Source of the DNA: JBFGFG01 sp041627475
GTDB taxonomy: Bacteria > Actinomycetota > Nitriliruptoria > Nitriliruptorales > Nitriliruptoraceae
Assembly: GCA_041627475.1 (NCBI GenBank)
Contig: JBFKQZ010000151.1
Span: 1 to 7,610 of the forward strand
DNA length: 7,610 nucleotides
Direction: 5' to 3'
Position 1 is the stretch's first letter; the number at the start of each line of letters is the position of its first letter. Under the pieces are notes generated by a model, which was given only the letters and a program-made list of their open reading frames with translations, was not told the origin of the DNA and ran no database searches. The position numbers and the translations under genes were made by a program. Positions 1 through 5,741 of this stretch are shown here, piece after piece.

Positions 1-1779
1 CGGGCCAATGCGAACCTGCGGATCGCGCTGCGCATGACCGACGAGCGCGACTCGGTCGACGTCGTCGGGGTCGGCGACGCAGCGGCGATCCCGCCGGCGC
101 TGCCCGGCCGCGGGCTCCTCCGCACCGGACCGGACGCGCCGGCACCTCTCCAGACGGCACTGGTCACCGGGCACGCGGCCACGACCGGGCCGCGCGTGCG
201 CGTCGGCCCCGTGCGCTTCGGGCGCGACGACCTGCCGGCACCGGCGGCCACCTCGGGTGATGCCGGTCCCACCGACCTCGAGCGGCTCGTCGATGCCTGC
301 CGCACGGCGTTCCGCGACCGCGGCCTCGCCGTCCCCCGCACGCCGTGGCCGGCCCCGCTGCCAGCCTCGGTCACACCCGCCGAGCTCTCCGCGCCCGACG
401 ACGGCGTGGTCCCGCTCGGGCTCCTGGACGACCCCGACGCGCAGCGCCAGGTCACCGTGGGCTGGGACCCAGCACGCGGCAACCTCCTGGTGCACGGCAC
501 GGTCGGCAGCGGCACCACGACGACGATGGCGACACTCGCTCTCGCTGCTGCGCGGCGGTCCTCGCCGGACGACCTGCACGTGCACGTGCTGGACCTCGGC
601 CGTGGTGAGCTCGCACCGCTCGCCGACCTGCCGCACTGCGGTGCCGTGGTCACCGCCCGGGAGGTGGAGCGTCGGGCACGGCTGCAGGCGTGGCTGCTCG
701 CCGAGGCCGACCGCCGTCGACAGCTCGACCACGAGCAGCTGGCGGCTGCGCCCCTGCACCTCCTCGTCGTCGACGGTCTCGCGGCCTGGCTGGACGAGCT
801 CGACGACCCGGCGACCTACGCGACCTTCGAGGCCGTCCAGCGCTACGTCGTGGACGCACCGCAGCTGGGCATGGCAGTGGTGGGGACCGTGACGCGGCAC
901 GGCGCCGTTCGCGCCGCGGTCTCGTCGACGACCGAGCAGCGTCTCGTGCACCGCCTGGCCGACCCCAACGACTACGCGGCCCTCGGGCTGCGGCCCGCAG
1001 ACGTCCCCGACCTGCCGCCGGGTCGTGCCGTGCGTCCCGACGGCGGCATCCTGCAGGTCGCGCGGGACCCGGACCTCCCGGCCGCCGTGGCCGACGTCGC
1101 GGGACGCTGGCCGGCCCCCGAGCTGCTGCCCACGCCGGTCGAGACGCTGCCGGACCGGTTGCCGGCCGGGCAGCTGCGCGACGAGGTCGCGATCGGCCCC
1201 GGTGCGTGGCGTCTCCCCATCGGTCTCGATGCCGTCACGCTCCGGCCCGTGGCCTGGTCCTTGCACCCGGGTGACCACGCGCTCGTCCTCGGCCCGCCGG
1301 CCTCGGGTCGCAGTGGCCTCCTCCACGGGCTCGCGGAACTGGCGGCGCCGCACGCCCACGTCGTGGTCGTCGACGGCGGAGCGCGGGCCTGGCCGGGCAC
1401 GGTCGAGGTCGTTGCGCCCGGGGGGCTCCCGGACGTGCTGACGCGTGCAGCGGCCGGGGACGGTGCCGTGCTCGTGCTGGTCGACGACGCCGAGCACGTG
1501 CCCGACCCCGGGCCATCGCTCGACACCCTCGCAGGGAGCGGGGCACCGGTGCACGTGGTGGCTGCGGCGCGGCAGGAGTTCGTCCAGGGCGACTACGGGC
1601 ACTGGCTGCGTCGACTGGCGCGCGGCCGGACCGGGGCGTTCCTGCGTCCCACGGGCGACGTGCCCGGGGACCTGCTCGGCGTCCGTGTGCCGCGCCGGGC
1701 GCCTGTCGCGGTCCGCGCGGGCCGGGGATGGCTCGCCGCCGCCGGGGAGGCGACGTTCGTGCAGGTCCTCGGGGCCTGA
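1..1779 (+). CDS. FtsK/SpoIIIE-domain protein, EccC-like type VII secretion ATPase (C-terminal part; 5' end outside window)
   Basis: The frame is open from base 1, and the residues before the first ATG (NLRIALRMTDERDS, then DV) match the conserved end of an FtsK/SpoIIIE ATPase domain, so the gene starts upstream and ATG 34 is not its start. Two further ATPase domains follow. The first has a P-loop-like GTVGSGTT at 496–519 and a Walker B-like LHLLVVDG at 754–777. The second has GPPASGRS at 1291–1314 and VLVLVDD at 1468–1488. In both loops the Walker A lysine is replaced, by Thr (codon 514–516) and Arg (1309–1311), so ATP hydrolysis there is doubtful. The family is the membrane-anchored motor that recognises and exports WXG100 proteins. 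EccC proteins have three such domains, of which the later two often act in substrate binding and control. The WXG100 gene downstream supports this role. A non-secretion FtsK-like role cannot be excluded, because the N-terminus is not visible. Confidence 0.88.
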   Translation, partial: RANANLRIALRMTDERDSVDVVGVGDAAAIPPALPGRGLLRTGPDAPAPLQTALVTGHAATTGPRVRVGPVRFGRDDLPAPAATSGDAGPTDLERLVDACRTAFRDRGLAVPRTPWPAPLPASVTPAELSAPDDGVVPLGLLDDPDAQRQVTVGWDPARGNLLVHGTVGSGTTTTMATLALAAARRSSPDDLHVHVLDLGRGELAPLADLPHCGAVVTAREVERRARLQAWLLAEADRRRQLDHEQLAAAPLHLLVVDGLAAWLDELDDPATYATFEAVQRYVVDAPQLGMAVVGTVTRHGAVRAAVSSTTEQRLVHRLADPNDYAALGLRPADVPDLPPGRAVRPDGGILQVARDPDLPAAVADVAGRWPAPELLPTPVETLPDRLPAGQLRDEVAIGPGAWRLPIGLDAVTLRPVAWSLHPGDHALVLGPPASGRSGLLHGLAELAAPHAHVVVVDGGARAWPGTVEVVAPGGLPDVLTRAAAGDGAVLVLVDDAEHVPDPGPSLDTLAGSGAPVHVVAAARQEFVQGDYGHWLRRLARGRTGAFLRPTGDVPGDLLGVRVPRRAPVAVRAGRGWLAAAGEATFVQVLGA

Positions 1780-1818
1780 CGACGTCTGCCAGCCGCCCAC
1801 CACCGGCGAGAGGTCCCA

Positions 1819-1832
1819 CGTGCATGTGCACG
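1819..1832. repeat. Inverted repeat CGTGCA-TG-TGCACG upstream of the WXG100 gene
   Basis: A perfect 6-bp dyad with a 2-base centre lies just upstream of the putative −35 box at 1839. Its position and symmetry fit an operator for a dimeric regulator or an activator site. No known binding motif is recognised, and a chance occurrence is possible. Confidence 0.4.
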
Positions 1833-1838
1833 AAGCAG

Positions 1839-1866
1839 TTGCAGGTGCGACCATGTGCGCTAGTCT
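1839..1866 (+). promoter_or_regulatory. Putative sigma-A-type promoter of the WXG100 gene
   Basis: TTGCAG (1839–1844) and TAGTCT (1861–1866) are spaced by 16 bases and resemble −35 and −10 boxes. Transcription would start near 1873, giving a leader of about 48 bases. The stretch is visibly richer in A/T than the flanking genes, as expected of a promoter region. The gene would then be expressed independently of the upstream ATPase gene. Confidence 0.45.
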
Positions 1867-1885
1867 CATGCACTGTCATGCATTG
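1866..1885. repeat. Two tandem 10-bp direct repeats (TCATGCACTG / TCATGCATTG)
   Basis: The two decamers are adjacent and differ at one base. A third, poorer unit begins TCACATGATC at 1886. They overlap the end of the putative −10 box and the predicted transcription start, a place where a bound protein would block transcription. One helical turn per unit is compatible with side-by-side binding. No known regulator site is recognised. Confidence 0.45.
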
Positions 1886-1907
1886 TCACATGATCCAGAT
1901 CCACCCC

Positions 1908-1916
1908 GAGGAGGGA
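1908..1916 (+). promoter_or_regulatory. Strong ribosome binding site of the WXG100 gene
   Basis: GAGGAGGGA contains AGGAGG with 6 bases to ATG 1921. It fixes the start of this small gene and suggests efficient translation. Confidence 0.8.
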
Positions 1917-1920
1917 CACC

Positions 1921-2193
1921 ATGGCCGTTCTGACCACCGACGAGGCCGAGCAGCTCGCCCGCTCCCTGGCCGGCAACATCGGCGCGCTGCGCCAGGCGTT
2001 CGAGACGATGCTGACGACGGGCGACCGGCTGGCCTCCCCGGGCGTCTGGGAGGGGCAGGCCGCCAACCAGTTCCAGCAGGAGTGGCAGGACACGCGCCGC
2101 TGGGCCAACACCTCGGTCGAGCGGCTGACCGAACTGCAGGACAACGTCGCCCGCGTCAACCAGAACATCACCGAGGCGGGCGGTGGTCGCTGA
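1921..2193 (+). CDS. WXG100 family (ESAT-6/CFP-10-like) type VII secretion target
   Basis: This 90-residue protein has the normal WXG100 length, two helical halves and the central turn W43-E44-G45 (within VWEGQAANQF). There is no signal peptide and no membrane segment. WXG100 proteins form helical-hairpin dimers and leave the cell through ESX/type VII machinery, to which the upstream EccC-like ATPase belongs. No tyrosine is present after the WEG turn, so the usual C-terminal YxxxD/E export signal is absent. The protein may be the partner lacking the signal in a heterodimer, or a homodimer of the short actinobacterial kind. No second WXG100 gene is visible next to it. ATG 1921 follows a strong ribosome site. 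Family assignment is firm; the secretion route is inferred from context. Confidence 0.92.
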   Translation: MAVLTTDEAEQLARSLAGNIGALRQAFETMLTTGDRLASPGVWEGQAANQFQQEWQDTRRWANTSVERLTELQDNVARVNQNITEAGGGR

Positions 2194-2216
2194 CCCCTCC
2201 CGCGGCAGGTCAGGCC

Positions 2217-2245
2217 ACGAGCGCCCGTCCCTCCCGGGTGCTCGT
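2217..2245 (+). terminator. GC-rich hairpin after the WXG100 gene, likely terminator
   Basis: The arms ACGAGCGCCCG (2217–2227) and CGGGTGCTCGT (2235–2245) form an 11-bp stem with one G·U pair and a 7-base loop, starting 23 bases after the WXG100 stop. No T-run follows. Hairpins without a U-tract are common candidates for terminators in high-GC actinobacteria, but function is not shown by the sequence alone. Confidence 0.55.
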
Positions 2246-2252
2246 CGTCGTG

Positions 2253-2272
2253 TAGGGTCGGCGCACCGACCC
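2253..2272 (+). promoter_or_regulatory. Putative −10 box overlapped by a 7-bp dyad, upstream of the small membrane protein gene
   Basis: TAGGGT (2253–2258) fits the TAnnnT −10 pattern. Overlapping it is a perfect dyad, GGGTCGG-CGCA-CCGACCC (2255–2272), ending just before the ribosome site. It could be an operator covering the −10, or a short hairpin in a leader transcript. No convincing −35 box is seen, so the promoter call is tentative. The dyad itself is certain. Confidence 0.4.
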
Positions 2273-2273
2273 C

Positions 2274-2279
2274 GAGGAG
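2274..2279 (+). promoter_or_regulatory. Ribosome binding site deciding the GTG start of the small membrane protein
   Basis: GAGGAG lies 7 bases before GTG 2287. It is the main reason to believe this short frame is translated. Confidence 0.6.
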
Positions 2280-2286
2280 CCGCGCC

Positions 2287-2427
2287 GTGCCGAACCTGCG
2301 GTGGTGGCTGCTCGTCGCGGTCCTGGTGGCCGTCGCCGCCTTCCTCACCGGTCTCCTGCGGGGTGCGACGGACACGTCCCCGTTCGAGGTCGAGGAAGCA
2401 GCTGCAGTGAGAGCCGTCGACCGATGA
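2287..2427 (+). CDS. Small single-span membrane protein, 46 aa, function unknown
   Basis: Starting at GTG 2287 the frame encodes 46 residues: a short N-terminus with LRWW, a hydrophobic span at about residues 8–24 rich in V, L and A, then an Arg and a short acidic tail containing FEVEEAAA. The layout is that of a tiny integral membrane protein with its tail on the far side or in the cytoplasm; orientation is not decidable. The GAGGAG ribosome site at good distance and G/C in third codon positions support it. It ends only 5 bases before the HAIR-like element of dnaK, so it is a separate transcription unit. I do not recognise a family. Such small proteins are often missed by gene callers. It may also be a non-coding leader. 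Confidence 0.55.
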   Translation: MPNLRWWLLVAVLVAVAAFLTGLLRGATDTSPFEVEEAAAVRAVDR

Positions 2428-2430
2428 TTA

Positions 2431-2451
2431 TCTGAGTCGTACTGGCTCACA
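2431..2451. promoter_or_regulatory. HAIR-like element (HspR operator) upstream of dnaK
   Basis: TCTGAGT, seven bases, then GCTCACA matches the layout of the HspR-associated inverted repeat, CTTGAGT-N7-ACTCAAG, known from Streptomyces and Mycobacterium. The core TGAGT-N7-GCTCA (2433–2449) has exactly the right spacing and one core mismatch; the outer bases are degenerate. It lies about 100 bases before the dnaK start and 28 bases before the putative −35 box. With hspR as last gene of the operon, this is the expected autoregulatory site, where HspR binds with DnaK as co-repressor. Confidence 0.65.
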
Positions 2452-2479
2452 TTCATTGTGTCGGTGTACTGCACTGGCG

Positions 2480-2507
2480 TTGACGGTCGTGTGCGGCGTC
2501 GTACCTT
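2480..2507 (+). promoter_or_regulatory. Putative sigma-A-type promoter of the dnaK operon
   Basis: TTGACG (2480–2485) and TACCTT (2502–2507) with 16-base spacing resemble −35 and −10 boxes. Transcription would start near 2514, giving a leader of about 38 bases before dnaK. A small dyad, GTTC-T-GAAC (2511–2519), sits at the predicted start. The promoter combined with an upstream HAIR fits repression by HspR rather than a dedicated heat-shock sigma factor. Confidence 0.55.
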
Positions 2508-2551
2508 TGTGTTCTGAACTTCCTCCCACAGAACGCAGCAGGAGCAACGAC

Positions 2552-4414
2552 ATGGCAAAGGCCGTCGGCATCGACCTCGGGACGACCAACTCGGTCGTCT
2601 CCGTCATGGAGGGCGGTGAGCCCACTGTCATCGCGAACGCGGAGGGCGCCCGCACGACCCCGTCGGTCGTCGCCTTCTCCTCCAGCGGTGAGGTGCTGGT
2701 CGGTGAGGTCGCCAAGCGGCAGGCCATCACCAACCCGGACCGCACCATCCGTTCCGTCAAGCGCCACATCGGCACCGACTGGTCCGGGGACATCGACGGC
2801 AAGAAGTACACCGCGCAGGAGATCAGCGCGCGCACGCTGATGAAGCTGAAGCGTGACGCCGAGGCCTACCTCGACGAGGAGGTCACGCAGGCCGTCATCA
2901 CGGTCCCGGCGTACTTCGACGACTCGCAGCGCCAGGCCACCAAGGAGGCCGGCGAGATCGCGGGCCTCGAGGTCCTGCGCCTCGTCGCCGAGCCGACCGC
3001 CGCCGCGCTCGCGTACGGGCTCGACGACAAGGGCGAGCAGACCGTCCTCGTCTTCGACCTCGGTGGCGGCACGTTCGACGTGTCGGTCCTCGAGATCGCC
3101 GAGGGTGTCTTCGACGTCAAGGCGACCGCCGGTGACAGCCAGCTCGGTGGTGACGACTGGGACCAGGTCCTGATCGACTGGATGGTCAAGACCGTCAAGA
3201 ACAACCACGGGCTCGACCTGTCGGGTGACAAGATGGCCCTGCAGCGTCTCAAGGAGGCCGCGGAGAAGGCCAAGATCGAGCTGTCGCAGACGCAGTCGAC
3301 CTCGATCAACCTCCCGTTCCTCTCGGTCACCGACGCCGGGCCGCTCCACTTCGAGGAGACGCTGACCCGGGCGAAGTTCAACGAGCTGACCAGTGACCTG
3401 CTCGACCGCCTGCGTGACCCGTTCCAGCGTGCGCTCAAGGACGCCGGCCTGAGCCAGGGCGAGGTCGACTCCGTCATCCTCGTCGGTGGTTCGACCCGCA
3501 TCCCGGCCGTCCAGGAGCTCGTCGCCGACCTCGCCGGCAAGGAGCCGAGCAAGGGCGTGAACCCGGACGAGGTCGTCGCCGTCGGCGCCGCGCTGCAGGC
3601 CGGCGTGCTCAAGGGCGACGTCAAGGACGTGCTGCTCCTCGACGTCACGCCGCTGAGCCTCGGCATCGAGACCAAGGGCGGGATCACCCACACGCTGATC
3701 GAGCGCAACACCACGATCCCGACGCGCAAGTCCGAGGTCTTCTCGACCGCTGCCGACAACCAGCCGGAGGTCGAGGTGCACGTCCTGCAGGGCGAGCGCC
3801 AGATGGCCAACGACAACAAGTCGCTGGGCAAGTTCAACCTCACCGACATCCCGCCGGCGCCGCGGGGCGTCCCGCAGATCGAGGTGACCTTCGACATCGA
3901 CGCCAACGGCCTCGTGCACGTGTCCGCCAAGGACCTCGGCACCGGCAAGGAGCAGTCGATGACGATCACCGGTGGCTCGGCCCTCCCCAAGGAGGACATC
4001 GAGTCGATGATCAAGGACGCCGAGGCCCACGCCGAGGAGGACGCCAAGCGCCGCGAGCGCGTCGAGCTCCTCAACCAGGCCGACCAGCTGGTGTGGCAGA
4101 CCGAGAAGTCGCTCAACGAGTACGGCGAGAAGGTCGACGCCGGCGTCCGCGCCGACATCGAGCAGGCCGTGGGCGACCTCAAGGAGGCCATGAAGGGCGA
4201 CGACCCCGACACCGAGACGGTGAAGGAGAAGATGTCGTCGCTGGCCGAGAAGTCCCAGCAGCTGGCCCAGGCGATCTACCAGTCCGAGGGTGCCGACGCC
4301 GCAGGCGCGGGCGCCGCGGGCGCGGCCGGTGACGAGCCCGTCACCGGTGACGAGGACGTCGTCGACGCCGAGATCATCGACGAGGGCGACGACCAGGAAG
4401 CCAGCGACAGCTGA
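2552..4414 (+). CDS. dnaK: Molecular chaperone DnaK (Hsp70)
   Basis: This cytosolic ATP-driven Hsp70 chaperone of 620 residues starts at ATG 2552, chosen for MAKAVGIDLGTTNS and an AGGAG 7 bases upstream; the frame stays open upstream but has no homologous residues there. The nucleotide-binding domain (about 1–357) shows the three Hsp70 signatures: IDLGTTNS (7–14), VFDLGGGTFDVSVL (167–180) and VILVGGSTRIPAVQ (308–321). The interdomain linker DVLLLDVTP is at 359–367, the substrate-binding domain follows to about 500, then the helical lid. A loop of about two dozen residues present in E. coli DnaK after RxIG is missing, as usual in Gram-positive DnaKs. The tail is Ala/Gly-rich and then acidic (EDVVDAEIIDE, 601–611). 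It works with DnaJ and GrpE encoded downstream and, in actinobacteria, serves as co-repressor of HspR. Confidence 0.99.
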   Translation: MAKAVGIDLGTTNSVVSVMEGGEPTVIANAEGARTTPSVVAFSSSGEVLVGEVAKRQAITNPDRTIRSVKRHIGTDWSGDIDGKKYTAQEISARTLMKLKRDAEAYLDEEVTQAVITVPAYFDDSQRQATKEAGEIAGLEVLRLVAEPTAAALAYGLDDKGEQTVLVFDLGGGTFDVSVLEIAEGVFDVKATAGDSQLGGDDWDQVLIDWMVKTVKNNHGLDLSGDKMALQRLKEAAEKAKIELSQTQSTSINLPFLSVTDAGPLHFEETLTRAKFNELTSDLLDRLRDPFQRALKDAGLSQGEVDSVILVGGSTRIPAVQELVADLAGKEPSKGVNPDEVVAVGAALQAGVLKGDVKDVLLLDVTPLSLGIETKGGITHTLIERNTTIPTRKSEVFSTAADNQPEVEVHVLQGERQMANDNKSLGKFNLTDIPPAPRGVPQIEVTFDIDANGLVHVSAKDLGTGKEQSMTITGGSALPKEDIESMIKDAEAHAEEDAKRRERVELLNQADQLVWQTEKSLNEYGEKVDAGVRADIEQAVGDLKEAMKGDDPDTETVKEKMSSLAEKSQQLAQAIYQSEGADAAGAGAAGAAGDEPVTGDEDVVDAEIIDEGDDQEASDS

Positions 4415-4432
4415 CCAGACCGCCAGACCCCG

Positions 4433-4448
4433 GGCCGGCAGACCGGCC
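4433..4448. other. Hairpin in the dnaK–hsp20 gap
   Basis: GGCCGG-CAGA-CCGGCC forms a 6-bp GC stem with a 4-base loop, 18 bases after the dnaK stop. Overlapping palindromes follow: GACCGGCCGGTC at 4441–4452 and GGTCCGGACC at 4449–4458. There is no T-run. It may protect the dnaK part of the transcript or partly terminate it. Confidence 0.4.
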
Positions 4449-4473
4449 GGTCCGGACCCCGACTCCGAGAGAC

Positions 4474-4482
4474 AGAGAGGAG
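4474..4482 (+). promoter_or_regulatory. Ribosome binding site deciding the hsp20 start
   Basis: AGAGAGGAG lies 6 bases before ATG 4489. An in-frame TTG at 4483 directly abuts this site and is too close to serve as start, so ATG 4489 is preferred; ATG 4492 is the alternative. Confidence 0.65.
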
Positions 4483-4488
4483 TTGACG

Positions 4489-4944
4489 ATGATGAACGCA
4501 CTCACCGCACGTACCAACAGGGACCCGTTCCGCGAGCTGTCGACCCTCCAGCGCGAGGTCGACCGCGTGTTCCGCGACGCCTTCGGCGGCACCAGCAGCC
4601 CGGCCACCGCCGGCGCCTGGGCGCCCGCCCTGGACGTCGAGGAGAACGAGGACGCCTTCACGCTCCACGTCGAGCTGCCGGGCGTCGCGGTCGACGACGT
4701 CGAGGTGTCGCTCGAGGAGAACGTCCTGACGATCGCTGGCGAGCGACGCTTCTACGAGGACCGCGAGGGCGACGGCTTCCGTCGCATCGAGCGCTCGTTC
4801 GGCCGCTTCCACCGCGCGGTGCGGCTGCCCGACCGGGTCGACCCGGACGGTGTCACCGCGACGCACAAGGACGGTCTGCTGACCATCCGGGTGCCGAAGG
4901 CCGAGGAGGCCAAGCCGCGTCGCATCGAGGTGAAGACCGGCTGA
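4489..4944 (+). CDS. Small heat-shock protein, Hsp20/alpha-crystallin family
   Basis: The predicted protein has 151 residues, the normal size. After a short N-terminal arm (1–43, with DPFRELSTLQREVDRVF typical of bacterial class A-like small heat-shock proteins) comes the alpha-crystallin domain, about 44–140. It begins WAPALDVEENEDAF, contains VELPGV (61–66) and ends with the hallmark DGLLTIRVPK (128–137). The C-terminal IEV (146–148) matches the I/V-x-I/V motif that links dimers into larger oligomers. Such proteins bind unfolding proteins without ATP and hand them to DnaK–DnaJ–GrpE for refolding. The position between dnaK and grpE on the same strand, 74 and 71 bases from its neighbours, suggests co-transcription and HspR control. 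The standard actinobacterial operon lacks this gene, so it looks like a lineage-specific addition. Codon use is like that of its neighbours, giving no sign of recent transfer. Confidence 0.96.
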   Translation: MMNALTARTNRDPFRELSTLQREVDRVFRDAFGGTSSPATAGAWAPALDVEENEDAFTLHVELPGVAVDDVEVSLEENVLTIAGERRFYEDREGDGFRRIERSFGRFHRAVRLPDRVDPDGVTATHKDGLLTIRVPKAEEAKPRRIEVKTG

Positions 4945-4966
4945 CCATCGACCCATCCGACCGCAG

Positions 4967-4993
4967 GCGGCGGGGACGTCACGTCCCCGCCGC
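4967..4993. terminator. Perfect 13-bp dyad in the hsp20–grpE gap: attenuator or transcript-stabilising hairpin
   Basis: GCGGCGGGGACGT (4967–4979) and ACGTCCCCGCCGC (4981–4993) are exact reverse complements around a single C. As RNA this gives a 12-bp stem with loop UCA, very stable. It starts 22 bases after the hsp20 stop and ends 12 bases before the grpE ribosome site. No T-run follows, so partial termination, RNase protection of the upstream dnaK–hsp20 message, or a processing site are all possible. Complete termination is unlikely unless grpE has its own promoter, which I do not see. Confidence 0.6.
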
Positions 4994-5005
4994 AGCGCAC
5001 CCGCC

Positions 5006-5010
5006 GAGGA
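5006..5010 (+). promoter_or_regulatory. Ribosome binding site deciding the GTG start of grpE
   Basis: GAGGA lies 5 bases before GTG 5016. The frame is open far upstream through hsp20, so this site and the start of grpE-like acidic sequence fix the start. Confidence 0.6.
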
Positions 5011-5015
5011 CCACA

Positions 5016-5699
5016 GTGACCAACGACCAGCAGACCGACACCACGACCGACCAGGCACCCGTCGACCCCGTCGACGGTGCTCGCGAGGACGCGGCCGCCG
5101 TCGAGGAGCAGGACCCCGCCACCACGTCGGCGACCGACGGGTCCGCGGCGACCGACGCGCCCACGGCCGGCGGCGCCGAGCTGGTCGAGGAGGAGCAGCC
5201 CGACTGGGACCAGCGTGCCGTCGAGGACGGTCGCACCGCTGGCCAGCTCCTCGAGGCCCTGGCCGAGGCACAGCACGACCGGGACGACTACCTCGACGCG
5301 CTCCAGCGCTCGCGGGCCGAGTTCGACAACTTCCGTCGACGCAGCGCGCGCGAGGCCGCTGGTGCGCGCCAGGCCGGGGTCGGTGACCTCGCCAAGCAGC
5401 TGCTCGACGTCATCGACGACCTCGACCGCACGGTCGCGGTCGCGCAGGACTCGAGCGACGAGGGCCTCGCCGCGGGCATCGCTGCCGTCCAGCGCAAGTT
5501 GGTGGACGTGCTCGTGGCCGCGGGTGTCCAGCGCATCGACGAGGCCGACGTGCCGTTCGACGCCAACCGCCACGAGGCGGTCCAGCAGGTCCCCGCCGAG
5601 GAGCCGGTCGACGAGCCCGAGGTCGCCCAGGTCCTGCGCCCGGGCTACGTCCAGGGCGACCGCGTCCTGCGGGCGGCCATGGTGACCGTCCGGCAGTGA
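5016..5699 (+). CDS. grpE: Nucleotide exchange factor GrpE
   Basis: GrpE is the cytosolic co-chaperone that releases ADP from DnaK so that client and nucleotide can exchange. With GTG 5016 the protein has 227 residues. Residues 1–65 form a disordered-looking tail rich in T, D, A and E, long in actinobacterial GrpEs. A long helix for dimer formation follows (about 72–118, with YLDALQRSRAEFDNFRRRS at 92–110). A helical bundle and the C-terminal beta domain come next. The family signature is complete: FDANRHEAV (181–189), then 20 residues, then GYVQGDRVLRAAMVTV (210–225). The reading frame extends upstream through hsp20, but those residues are shadow sequence. The gene lies 71 bases after hsp20, behind a strong hairpin, and 42 bases before dnaJ. 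Confidence 0.97.
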   Translation: MTNDQQTDTTTDQAPVDPVDGAREDAAAVEEQDPATTSATDGSAATDAPTAGGAELVEEEQPDWDQRAVEDGRTAGQLLEALAEAQHDRDDYLDALQRSRAEFDNFRRRSAREAAGARQAGVGDLAKQLLDVIDDLDRTVAVAQDSSDEGLAAGIAAVQRKLVDVLVAAGVQRIDEADVPFDANRHEAVQQVPAEEPVDEPEVAQVLRPGYVQGDRVLRAAMVTVRQ

Positions 5700-5741
5700 C
5701 CCCGACGACCCGGCAGAAACGAACACGGAGAGGAGGCGACG

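Noticed and set aside
34..36. ATG 34 as the true start of the FtsK/SpoIIIE-like gene
   Set aside because: The in-frame residues before it match the conserved ATPase-domain sequence, so the gene enters from outside the window.
2456..2551. 32-residue N-terminal extension of DnaK starting with MCRC
   Set aside because: This stretch contains the putative promoter, has no DnaK homology, and ATG 2552 has a good ribosome site and the conserved MAKAVGIDLGTTNS start.
1866..2558. 230-residue minus-strand frame across the WXG100 gene and the dnaK control region
   Set aside because: It runs through the WXG100 gene and the promoter regions, and has mixed low-quality codon use and no recognisable domain.
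2453..4501. 682-residue open frame antisense to dnaK
   Set aside because: Long antisense frames opposite dnaK are a known artefact of its codon structure in GC-rich genomes. No recognisable family, and its composition is the mirror of DnaK codons (V, L, D, G, R repeats).
4290..5015. Upstream extension of the grpE frame through hsp20
   Set aside because: Residues before GTG 5016 are Arg/Pro/Ala-rich shadow sequence out of frame with hsp20, and a ribosome site precedes GTG 5016.
5700..5741. Possible regulatory structure in the grpE–dnaJ gap
   Set aside because: Apart from the AGGAGG ribosome site I see no dyad or repeat in these 42 bases.
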